Assembly: GCA_031289975.1 (NCBI GenBank) | Contig: JAITOM010000422.1 | Coordinates: 1-12,608, forward strand | From: Methanobrevibacter sp. | GTDB taxonomy: Archaea > Methanobacteriota > Methanobacteria > Methanobacteriales > Methanobacteriaceae | Direction: 5' to 3' | DNA length: 12,608 nucleotides | In this document: piece by piece, positions 7,318 to 12,608 of the stretch | Numbering within the stretch: position 1 is the first letter of the stretch | Layout of the letters: every line of letters starts with the position of its first letter | Notes under the pieces: generated by a model | Databases searched by the model: none | What the model was told of the DNA's origin: nothing | What the model saw: the letters and a program-made list of their open reading frames with translations, nothing else | Position numbers and translations under genes: made by a program

Positions 7318-8586
7318 ATGGAAAAAATAAATCTTTTCATGACAGTTGGAACAGGTCTTGGAAGCAAAGTAGGAGCTACAGAAAGTTTGGCTCATGGATT
7401 ATTAACTTCAATTATGGATGTTTCACCTGATTTTATAGTGTTTTGTGGTTCGAAAGATTCTATAAAAACTGTTGATTCTATAAAAGACCAATATTTTAAA
7501 AAAAATAATAAAAAACTTGAAGAATATAATTTTGTCCAATTAAATGACATTAATAATCTTAGTAATTGTTTTGAAACAATTGAAAATGAACTTTTAAAAT
7601 ATGATTCTACAGATATAATTAAATGCAATTATACTTCTGGAACTAAAACTATGAGTGTAGCACTTGCTCTTTGTGCTACACTTTATAAAAAAGATCTTGT
7701 TTTAGTTAGCGGTACACGAGATGAAACTAATTTAGTTTGTCAAGGTACTGAAGAACATATGAGACAAAATCTTTTTAGAGTTTACGATAAATTAACATTA
7801 GACAAAGTAAAAGAACTTTTTAACAACAATCGATTTGAATCAGCAAAAACATTTTTAGATGAAATAAAAATATTAGAAAACAAAAAAATTTATTCAGATT
7901 TAATTGAATTTTATAATCGTTGGGATAAATTTAATCATGAAGAAGTAGCATCTGTTGATTTTTCAAAAGAATCTTCAAAAAATTTTCCTGAAATGAAACC
8001 CCAAATTCAAAATAATCTTAAAGCATTGAATATAATAAATTTAAAAGAAAAAATAGAAGGAAATAAAACTAAGAATGAGCATAAATTAAGATGTTATTAT
8101 GTTTTAGCTGATATTTTAAACAATGCAGATAGAAGAGCTATAGAAGGAAAGTATGATGATGCAATAGCTCGATTGTATCGTTCATTAGAACTTATTGCCC
8201 AAATAAAATTAAAGATAGGCTATCAATTGAAAACTTCCAATATTGAGATTGAGAAAGTGGAAAAGTATTGTACTGATGCACAATATATAAATCGTTTAAA
8301 ACAAAAAAATATACATGGTAAAGTTAAATTAGGCTTGAAAGAGTCTTTTAAATTGTTAAATATGATGGGTAATGATTTAGGAAATGAATTTGAAAAATCT
8401 GAAAAAAAGATTAAGAATATACTTAAACTTAGGAACAAGTCAATATTGGCTCATGGATTAGAGCATAGAAGTAAAAAGGAATATTTGGAATTTTGGGAGA
8501 TTGTTCTTAACTTAGCTAAATTTTTATATCCAGATATTGAAAAACTAATGGAAGAAACAAAATTCCCTAAATTTGATTCAGATTAG
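7318..8586 (+). CDS. Csm6-type CARF-HEPN ribonuclease (TIGR02710-like)
   Basis: A probable stand-alone RNase activated by the cyclic oligoadenylate that Cas10 makes. The N-terminal half is a CARF sensor: TVGTGLGSK (9-17) forms the first nucleotide-binding loop and NYTSGTKTM (104-112) is the conserved ligand loop. The C-terminal half is helical and ends with the HEPN catalytic motif R-X6-H at Arg372 and His379 (RNKSILAH). Together with the helical segment near 285-300 (ARLYRSLELIAQIKLK), this resembles the TIGR02710 branch of Csm6/Csx1-like proteins. No membrane or signal segment is seen. The start ATG has only a weak GAGTGAG upstream (7308-7314). The exact subfamily, and whether the ligand is a four- or six-ring molecule, cannot be read from the sequence. 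Confidence 0.88.
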   Translation: MEKINLFMTVGTGLGSKVGATESLAHGLLTSIMDVSPDFIVFCGSKDSIKTVDSIKDQYFKKNNKKLEEYNFVQLNDINNLSNCFETIENELLKYDSTDIIKCNYTSGTKTMSVALALCATLYKKDLVLVSGTRDETNLVCQGTEEHMRQNLFRVYDKLTLDKVKELFNNNRFESAKTFLDEIKILENKKIYSDLIEFYNRWDKFNHEEVASVDFSKESSKNFPEMKPQIQNNLKALNIINLKEKIEGNKTKNEHKLRCYYVLADILNNADRRAIEGKYDDAIARLYRSLELIAQIKLKIGYQLKTSNIEIEKVEKYCTDAQYINRLKQKNIHGKVKLGLKESFKLLNMMGNDLGNEFEKSEKKIKNILKLRNKSILAHGLEHRSKKEYLEFWEIVLNLAKFLYPDIEKLMEETKFPKFDSD

Positions 8587-8614
8587 GTTTTACAATTCAG
8601 ATTAGGTTTTACAA
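8577..8614 (+). repeat. 19-bp tandem duplication spanning the csm6 stop and cas6 start
   Basis: A 19-bp unit (TTCAGATTAGGTTTTACAA) occurs at 8577-8595 and 8596-8614. The first copy contains the last codons and TAG stop of the csm6-type gene; the second copy ends on the A of the cas6 ATG. The duplication thus created a 27-bp spacer. AGG in AGATTAGG is the only, weak, ribosome binding site for cas6. Confidence 0.9.
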
Positions 8615-9297
8615 TGAAAATCAACACAGCATATTTAATATTAAAAACTGATAAAAAAGTAACTGAAGATATTAATAAAGTTAGAGGCTACTTTGGAAAT
8701 ACTTTTAGAGAATATCCTCTTTTACATAATCATTACAGTAATGAGAAGTTTTCATATTCCTATCCTTTAATCCAATATAAAGTTTTAGATGGTGAAGTTT
8801 CTATTTTAGGAATTGAAGAAGGAGTAAAAACTTTGAAAGAAATATCTTCCGAGATTAATGAATTAAAGTTATCAGATAAGTACTATAGAGTTACTGAAAA
8901 AATAATCTTTGAAAAAGAAATTAATATTGTTCCTACAAGAGAGGAACATCATTATAAATTTTTAATTCCATGGTTAGCATTAAACAGTAAAAATTATCAA
9001 AAATATATTGTGATGAAAGATTGGAAAGATAAGAAGTTATTTTTAAATAATATTCTAATAGGTAATATTCTTTCAATGGCTAAAGGATTAGGAATAATTG
9101 TAAATCGTGAAATTTATCCAAAAACTATCTTAGATGCTGTTTCTCTAAAGTATAAATCTATTGTTATGACAGGATTCAATGGTGAATTTAAGATAAAATT
9201 TAGAATACCTGACTTTTTTTCTTTAGGAAAAGGAGCAAGCCAAGGTTTTGGAACAGTTAAAGAAATCATTGATGAAGATGAGGAAAAAAAAGAATAA
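8614..9297 (+). CDS. cas6: crRNA-processing endoribonuclease Cas6b
   Basis: Cuts CRISPR transcripts within the repeat to leave the eight-base 5' tag, here AUUGAAAC. The 227-residue protein shows the Cas6b plan: an N-terminal half with LLHNH, whose His38 and His40 are the positions I recall as catalytic histidines in Methanococcus maripaludis Cas6b, then a C-terminal half with FLIPWLALN (about 114-122), ILIGNILSMAKGLGI (about 147-161) and the RNA-binding glycine loop SLGKGASQGFG (203-213). Cas6b is mainly known from type I-B systems of methanogens; here it closes a type III-A operon. Its start lies in a tandem duplication and its ribosome binding site is weak. The only repeats seen nearby are the two at 615-712. 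Confidence 0.9.
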   Translation: MKINTAYLILKTDKKVTEDINKVRGYFGNTFREYPLLHNHYSNEKFSYSYPLIQYKVLDGEVSILGIEEGVKTLKEISSEINELKLSDKYYRVTEKIIFEKEINIVPTREEHHYKFLIPWLALNSKNYQKYIVMKDWKDKKLFLNNILIGNILSMAKGLGIIVNREIYPKTILDAVSLKYKSIVMTGFNGEFKIKFRIPDFFSLGKGASQGFGTVKEIIDEDEEKKE

Positions 9298-9341
9298 AAT
9301 ATATTTTAAGTATTTATGCTAAATTTTTAAAAATTCTAAAT

Positions 9342-9613
9342 TATAGTCATTATGGAAAAGTTCTTAAATTTTAAAATGATAATTTTTTTATTAAATTATT
9401 TAATTTTAAATATCCAGTTATAAAAATCTATAATTTTATATTTTAAATAATATAAATATATTTTAAATAATATAAATATATTTGATTAATATACAACAAT
9501 TGATTAATATACAACAATTTTAAATTAATATCTTTTAATAATATTTTATTTTTAAAAAGTTATTTATTAAGATAATAAAGTTATTTATTAAGAACTTTAT
9601 CAAAATCACTATA
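9342..9613 (+). mobile_element. Complete MITE-like element, copy D, with three internal duplications
   Basis: It starts TATAGTCATTATGGAAAAGT and ends in a matching inverted repeat whose reverse complement starts TATAGTGATTTTGATAAAGT; the first 26 bp of the two ends agree at 22 positions. Three tandem duplications lie inside: 20 bp at 9441-9480, 18 bp at 9483-9518, and a 17-bp unit at 9556-9572 and 9577-9593 (period 21). Removing 20, 18 and 21 from 272 leaves 213 bp, equal to copy B. The element begins and ends with TA, which would fit TA target duplication as in IS630/Tc1-type elements, but no longer duplication is visible. It separates the cas operon from htpX. Confidence 0.82.
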
Positions 9614-9712
9614 ATTGTAATTATATTATCTAATTTTTAATATTTTAAATTATAAGCTTCTCTAACAATTCATTTTTTGAATTTTATTAAATTTTTAAAT
9701 TAAGAAAATCAA

Positions 9713-9778
9713 AGATTTGTTAGCATATTTACTTAGATTTGTTAGCATATTTACTTAGATTTGTTAGCATATTTACTT
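9713..9778. repeat. Three perfect 22-bp tandem repeats before htpX
   Basis: The unit AGATTTGTTAGCATATTTAC plus TT is present at 9713-9734, 9735-9756 and 9757-9778 without any mismatch. An AT-rich TATA-like stretch (TATTATACA, about 9789-9797) follows about ten bases later and the htpX start is 55 bp away. The 22-bp period, close to two helical turns, would put the copies on the same DNA face, as in an operator. It may equally be a product of the duplication process seen across the window. Confidence 0.85.
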
Positions 9779-9819
9779 AAAAATTAATTATTATACAAAA
9801 AAGTATTCAATAGATAATT

Positions 9820-9825
9820 GAGGTG
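9820..9825 (+). promoter_or_regulatory. Ribosome binding site of htpX
   Basis: GAGGTG lies seven bases before the ATG at 9833 and fixes that start over internal ATGs. The full match to the archaeal anti-Shine-Dalgarno sequence contrasts with the weak sites of the csm6-type gene and cas6. Confidence 0.7.
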
Positions 9826-9832
9826 TTATTAA

Positions 9833-10798
9833 ATGATAGGAAATACATGGAAACTTAAATTAAGATTATTCTTAGCAATGGGACTATTATTTGGAATTAT
9901 ATATGCCATACTAATGGTGGTAGGAACTTTATTTTTAGGTGGAGTCTCTTTTCAATTGTATGCGATTTTTGGAATAGGTATTATGATTGTTCAATATCTT
10001 GCTGGTCCAAAAATTGTTGAAATATCTATGAAAGTTAAATATGTTAGTGAAGAAAAAGCTCCTGACCTCCATAGAATTATTGGGGACTTAGCAAAAATTG
10101 CAAATGTTCCTAAACCAAAAGTTGGAGTTTCAGAAATTAATGTGCCTAATGCATTTGCATTTGGAAGAACAAAAAGTGATGGTAGAGTATGTATTACACG
10201 AGGCATGTTAAACATTCTTAAAGAAGATGAAATTAGAGCTGTTTTAGGTCATGAAATAGCCCACATTAAACATAGTGATATGATAGTAATGACAGTAGTT
10301 AGTATGATTCCAATGATTTGTTACTATATTGGACTGTCTTTTATATTTAGTAGAGGAAATAATGAAAATAATAATGGTGCATTAATCGGTGCTTTAGCAT
10401 TAGGAGCTTATTTCATTGGACAATTATTAGTTCTTTTTATATCAAGAACAAGAGAGTATTATGCTGATCAAGGAAGTGTTGAATTTGGTAATTCACCCGA
10501 TAAATTAGCTTCAGCTCTTTATAAATTAGTTTATGGTGCTTCAAAAGCTGACAAAAATGAAGTTAAAGAAGTTAAAGGAACATCAGCATTCTTTTTAAAT
10601 GATATTGGAAATACAGATTTTGATATTCGGGAACTTTCTCAACTTGATACAGATCATGATGGGAATATCTCTGCTTCGGAATTGTCTCAATTAAAATATA
10701 GGGAAATTCATGTTGGTACTGGAGAGAAATTCAAGGAAGTTTTCTCAACACATCCAAATATGTTAAAAAGAATGAGAGAATTATCTGAATATTTATAA
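9833..10798 (+). CDS. htpX: HtpX-like membrane zinc metalloprotease (M48) with EF-hand loop
   Basis: A membrane-bound protease expected to degrade misfolded or damaged membrane proteins. The zinc site is HEIAH (His140, Glu141, His144) with third ligand Glu208 in EYYAD. Hydrophobic membrane segments are visible at about 11-31, 36-56, 152-172 and 181-203, with the catalytic helix between the second and third, as in HtpX. At 321 residues the protein is somewhat longer than bacterial HtpX. Near the C terminus residues 272-283 (DTDHDGNISASE) form a canonical 12-residue EF-hand calcium loop: acidic residues at 1, 3 and 5, Gly at 6, Ile at 8, Glu at 12. Calcium control of the protease is possible but inferred. 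The gene is not part of the cas operon: 535 bp and a MITE separate them. Confidence 0.95.
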   Translation: MIGNTWKLKLRLFLAMGLLFGIIYAILMVVGTLFLGGVSFQLYAIFGIGIMIVQYLAGPKIVEISMKVKYVSEEKAPDLHRIIGDLAKIANVPKPKVGVSEINVPNAFAFGRTKSDGRVCITRGMLNILKEDEIRAVLGHEIAHIKHSDMIVMTVVSMIPMICYYIGLSFIFSRGNNENNNGALIGALALGAYFIGQLLVLFISRTREYYADQGSVEFGNSPDKLASALYKLVYGASKADKNEVKEVKGTSAFFLNDIGNTDFDIRELSQLDTDHDGNISASELSQLKYREIHVGTGEKFKEVFSTHPNMLKRMRELSEYL

Positions 10799-11087
10799 AT
10801 AAAGAATTTAATTTTATAAAATTCAATTAATTATTGATTAATATTACTTTAAATTAAATTTAAAAGATAAAATTTAAAAGATATATAACCATACTTAAAA
10901 AAATAATTTTTGAAAAATATAGAATAATTAAATAATGAAAAACACTATAATAAGGCATGAAAAACACTATAATAAGGCAATTACTAAATAAAAATAAGTT
11001 TTTTAAGATAAATTCTCAAGCTTTATAATATAACAATTTTTAAAATAATCATCAAATATTTTAAAATCATTTTATAGGTTGAATCTA
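10799..11087. promoter_or_regulatory. Intergenic region with two tandem duplications and a TATA candidate
   Basis: A 14-bp unit (AAATTTAAAAGATA) is doubled at 10856-10869 and 10870-10883. A 22-bp unit, TGAAAAACACTATAATAAGG plus CA, is doubled perfectly at 10936-10957 and 10958-10979. TTTATAATA at 11022-11030 is a plausible archaeal TATA box for the next gene; a start near 11055 would leave about 30 bases of leader. A self-complementary AATTTTATAAAATT lies just past the htpX stop but has no T run after it. No gene is seen here. Confidence 0.45.
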
Positions 11088-11741
11088 ATGGAATGGAATT
11101 CACTTTTTTTTAAAATGAAAAACAAGAAAGTTTTTGTAATGGGTTCGGGAGAAGTTGGATTTAGAAGAGCTGAAAGATTTCTTGATGCTGAAAGTGAAGT
11201 AATAATAGCTGGAACCAGATTATCAGAAAAATTAAAACAGAAAGGAGCTATATTAAAGCAAATTGATGCAAATAATAATGATAATAATGTTCTATTAAAT
11301 GAATTAAAAGAATTAGTTGATTGGGCTGATTTAGTAGTTGTAGCAAGTGACAATCATGAATTAAATGATAAGATTAGTTTAATGGCAGATGATAAATTAC
11401 TAAATCGTGCTGATTTTCCACAAAAAGGAAACATTATAGTTCCCACTAAATTTAATATAGGAGAGATTGAAATTTCAATTTACACTGGTGGAAAAAGCCC
11501 ATTAATGGCAAAAGAGCTTAAGAAAAAAATATCTAAGCTAATAAATACTAAAGATATTTTACAAATAGAATTACAAGATTATCTTAGAAATATTTTGAAA
11601 GAAAGAAAATTAAATCAAAAAGAAAGAAAAAATGTGTTATATGAAGTTTTCAATGATGATAATATTAAAAAATTAATTGAAAAAGAGAACATGGAAGAAG
11701 CAAAGAAGCACATTTTAATGAAAGTAGACTTTAAGAATTAA
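11088..11741 (+). CDS. Precorrin-2 dehydrogenase / sirohydrochlorin ferrochelatase-like
   Basis: Likely oxidises precorrin-2 to sirohydrochlorin with NAD, the step leading to siroheme and, in methanogens, to coenzyme F430 and cobalamin. The N-terminal Rossmann fold has VFVMGSGEVGFRRAERF with GSGEVG at residues 19-24. The later segment NIIVPTKFNIGEIEISIYTGGKSP matches the CysG N-terminal/Met8 family, in which TGGKSP is conserved. The length of 217 residues fits the single-domain archaeal form. I choose the ATG at 11088; an in-frame TTG at 11079 would add three residues but leaves no room for the AGGTTGA (11077-11083) that could serve as ribosome binding site. Whether it also inserts iron is uncertain. 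In Methanobacteriales relatives I would expect hemA next to it; it is not in this window. Confidence 0.88.
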   Translation: MEWNSLFFKMKNKKVFVMGSGEVGFRRAERFLDAESEVIIAGTRLSEKLKQKGAILKQIDANNNDNNVLLNELKELVDWADLVVVASDNHELNDKISLMADDKLLNRADFPQKGNIIVPTKFNIGEIEISIYTGGKSPLMAKELKKKISKLINTKDILQIELQDYLRNILKERKLNQKERKNVLYEVFNDDNIKKLIEKENMEEAKKHILMKVDFKN

Positions 11742-11753
11742 AAAAGTAAAAAA

Positions 11754-11760
11754 TTTTTTT
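11754..11760 (+). terminator. T-run terminator candidate
   Basis: Seven consecutive T residues start 13 bases after the TAA of the preceding gene, in a context of A-rich DNA. Archaeal RNA polymerase terminates at such T runs without needing a hairpin. The first hairpin-bearing unit begins immediately downstream. Confidence 0.5.
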
Positions 11761-12147
11761 GCACTCTTCGATTTTTCTAAGTGTGAAATCACAGATTTCG
11801 TAACATGCAGAAAATTTTTGATTCTCTTAAGTTTTTAAAATCGAAAATTGTCGAACTTGAAAAATAAAAGTTTTTATTGAAAAATAAAAGTTTTTAAAAT
11901 AAAATTATTCTAAAAATTTTAAAATAATAAATTTTTTATTGATTATAGTGTATGAAATAATGTTTGTAAGTAAAGAAAAGCTTCGCTTTTCTAAGTTTAA
12001 AAAAATAAAATTTTTAAACTAAAGAAAAGCTTCGTTTTTCTAAGTGAAATAAAATTTTTAAACTAGAGAAAAACTTCGTTTTTCTAAGTGAAATAAAAAA
12101 TTTCACTAAAGAAAAGCTTTCAGATTTTCTAATTGAACAAGTTCAAT
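11761..12147. repeat. Series of paired-hairpin repeat units
   Basis: Four units of 43-49 bp start near 11971, 12020, 12064 and 12107. Each opens with a hairpin of the type AGAAAAGC-TTC-GCTTTTCT (11974-11992, 12023-12041, 12067-12085; degenerate at 12110-12130). Three then carry a second hairpin: AGTTTAAAAA/TTTTTAAACT (11994-12020), AGTGAAAT/ATTTCACT (12087-12107) and ATTGAAC/GTTCAAT (12132-12147). The second unit has mismatched arms. Decayed unit-like sequence with CTTCGATTTTTCTAAGTG and a GAAATC/GATTTC stem lies at 11761-11810, with more fragments to 11860. No coding frame is present. It could be a structured RNA, a palindromic repeat family, or a run of terminators. Confidence 0.7.
11857..11896. 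repeat. 20-bp tandem duplication
   Basis: TTGAAAAATAAAAGTTTTTA occurs at 11857-11876 and again at 11877-11896 without mismatch. It lies between the decayed and the well-formed parts of the hairpin series. Confidence 0.85.
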
Positions 12148-12345
12148 AATGAAATTTTTTAAATTATACCATAACTATTAAATTTTTAATTAAAAAGATT
12201 ATAATTATTATTTTTAAAAATAAAAAAATAAAAATTATTATTTAAAAAAGTAATTTAATATTAATTTGAAATTTTTAAAAATAAGATATTTAAAATAAAT
12301 GATTAATTACAAACATTTTTTACATCACTATAATATAAATAATTT
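12148..12345. other. AT-rich spacer without recognisable features
   Basis: About 200 bp of nearly pure A+T between the hairpin series and MITE copy C. No reading frame or hairpin of note is seen. TCACTATA at 12324-12331 resembles the distal end of the MITE family and may be a leftover of another copy. Confidence 0.4.
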
Positions 12346-12489
12346 TATAGTCATTTTGGAAAAGTTCTTAAATTTTGAATGATATTTTTTTTATTAAATT
12401 ATTTAATTTTAAATATTAATTTATAAAAATCTATAATTTTAAATTTTAAATAATATAAATTTAGTTTAATTAATATAAATAATTTTAAA
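12346..12489 (+). mobile_element. Partial MITE-like element, copy C
   Basis: It starts TATAGTCATTTTGGAAAAGT and follows the family sequence for about 144 bp, matching the first two thirds of copies B and D, then is interrupted by the start of copy E. Its distal inverted repeat is missing. The sequence AATATAAATAATTTTA precedes both C and E, so the pair may be a tandem duplication with a period of about 144 bp or an insertion of E into C. Confidence 0.75.
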
Positions 12490-12608
12490 TATAGTCATTT
12501 TGGAAAAGTTCTTAAATTTTGGATGAAAAATTTTTTTATTAAATTATTTAATTTTTGATATTACTTTATAAAAATTAATAATTTTAAATTTTAAATAATT
12601 TAAATATA
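12490..12608 (+). mobile_element. Partial MITE-like element, copy E, cut by window end
   Basis: It starts TATAGTCATTTTGGAAAAGT and runs 119 bp to the window end. It is the inverted counterpart of copy A: 12489-12608 against 1-120 gives 117 matching positions of 120 with no gap. The distal part of the element is outside the window. Confidence 0.75.

Noticed and set aside
11079..11087. TTG at 11079 as start of the precorrin-2 dehydrogenase gene
   Set aside because: The ATG at 11088 is in frame and better placed relative to AGGTTGA. The three extra residues add nothing conserved.
11072..11353. Open frame of 93 codons on the minus strand over the start of the precorrin-2 dehydrogenase gene
   Set aside because: It lies antisense to the Rossmann fold and has low-complexity Ser/Asn/Phe content. 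There is no support for a gene.
1..12608. Terminal repeats as a sign of a circular molecule
   Set aside because: The end copies are inverted rather than direct, so they do not overlap as circular ends would. An assembly break at a dispersed repeat is the simpler reading.

Overview
The window looks like a piece of a very AT-rich methanogenic archaeon of the order Methanobacteriales, most likely Methanobrevibacter or a close relative. This rests on extreme A+T content, ribosome binding sites of the GAGGTG/AGGAGG type, a type III-A CRISPR operon closed by a methanogen-type Cas6b, and a flanking precorrin-2 dehydrogenase (siroheme/F430 branch) of the short archaeal form. The genus is an inference; the sequence carries no rRNA or tRNA to settle it.

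Layout. Positions 1-1393 hold no gene. They contain two copies of a MITE-like element (1-119 partial, 295-593 complete), a minimal CRISPR with two repeats and one spacer (615-715), a separate 119-bp inverted-repeat element (1031-1149) and the probable promoter of the cas operon. Positions 1394-9297 are one compact plus-strand operon: cas10/csm1, csm2, csm3, csm4, csm5, a Csm6-type CARF-HEPN ribonuclease and cas6b. Positions 9298-9832 hold a third MITE copy and a threefold 22-bp repeat in front of htpX (9833-10798). A duplicated intergenic region precedes a precorrin-2 dehydrogenase gene (11088-11741). The last 870 bases are non-coding: a series of paired hairpins (about 11761-12147), then two head-to-tail MITE copies running off the end.

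How the genes work together. Cas6b would cut the CRISPR transcript and leave the AUUGAAAC tag. Csm2-Csm5 with Cas10 would form the RNA-guided effector: Csm3 cuts target RNA (Asp33 present), the Cas10 HD domain cuts DNA (His13-Asp14 present) and the Cas10 palm makes cyclic oligoadenylate (GGDD present). The CARF-HEPN protein would sense that messenger and cut RNA. Every effector key residue I looked for is present, yet cas1/cas2 are absent and the local array has a single spacer with a MITE ending 21 bp from its first repeat. The effector therefore probably depends on crRNAs from another array.

The most unusual signals are non-coding. One is a MITE family whose two complete copies (299 and 272 bp) both reduce to 213 bp when their private tandem duplications are removed. 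Another is the same family lying in inverted orientation on the two sides of the locus, with the outermost 120 bp of both window ends matching at 117 of 120 positions. A third is a hairpin series with partly compensatory changes. Finally, two-copy tandem duplications of 14-22 bp occur throughout the intergenic DNA.
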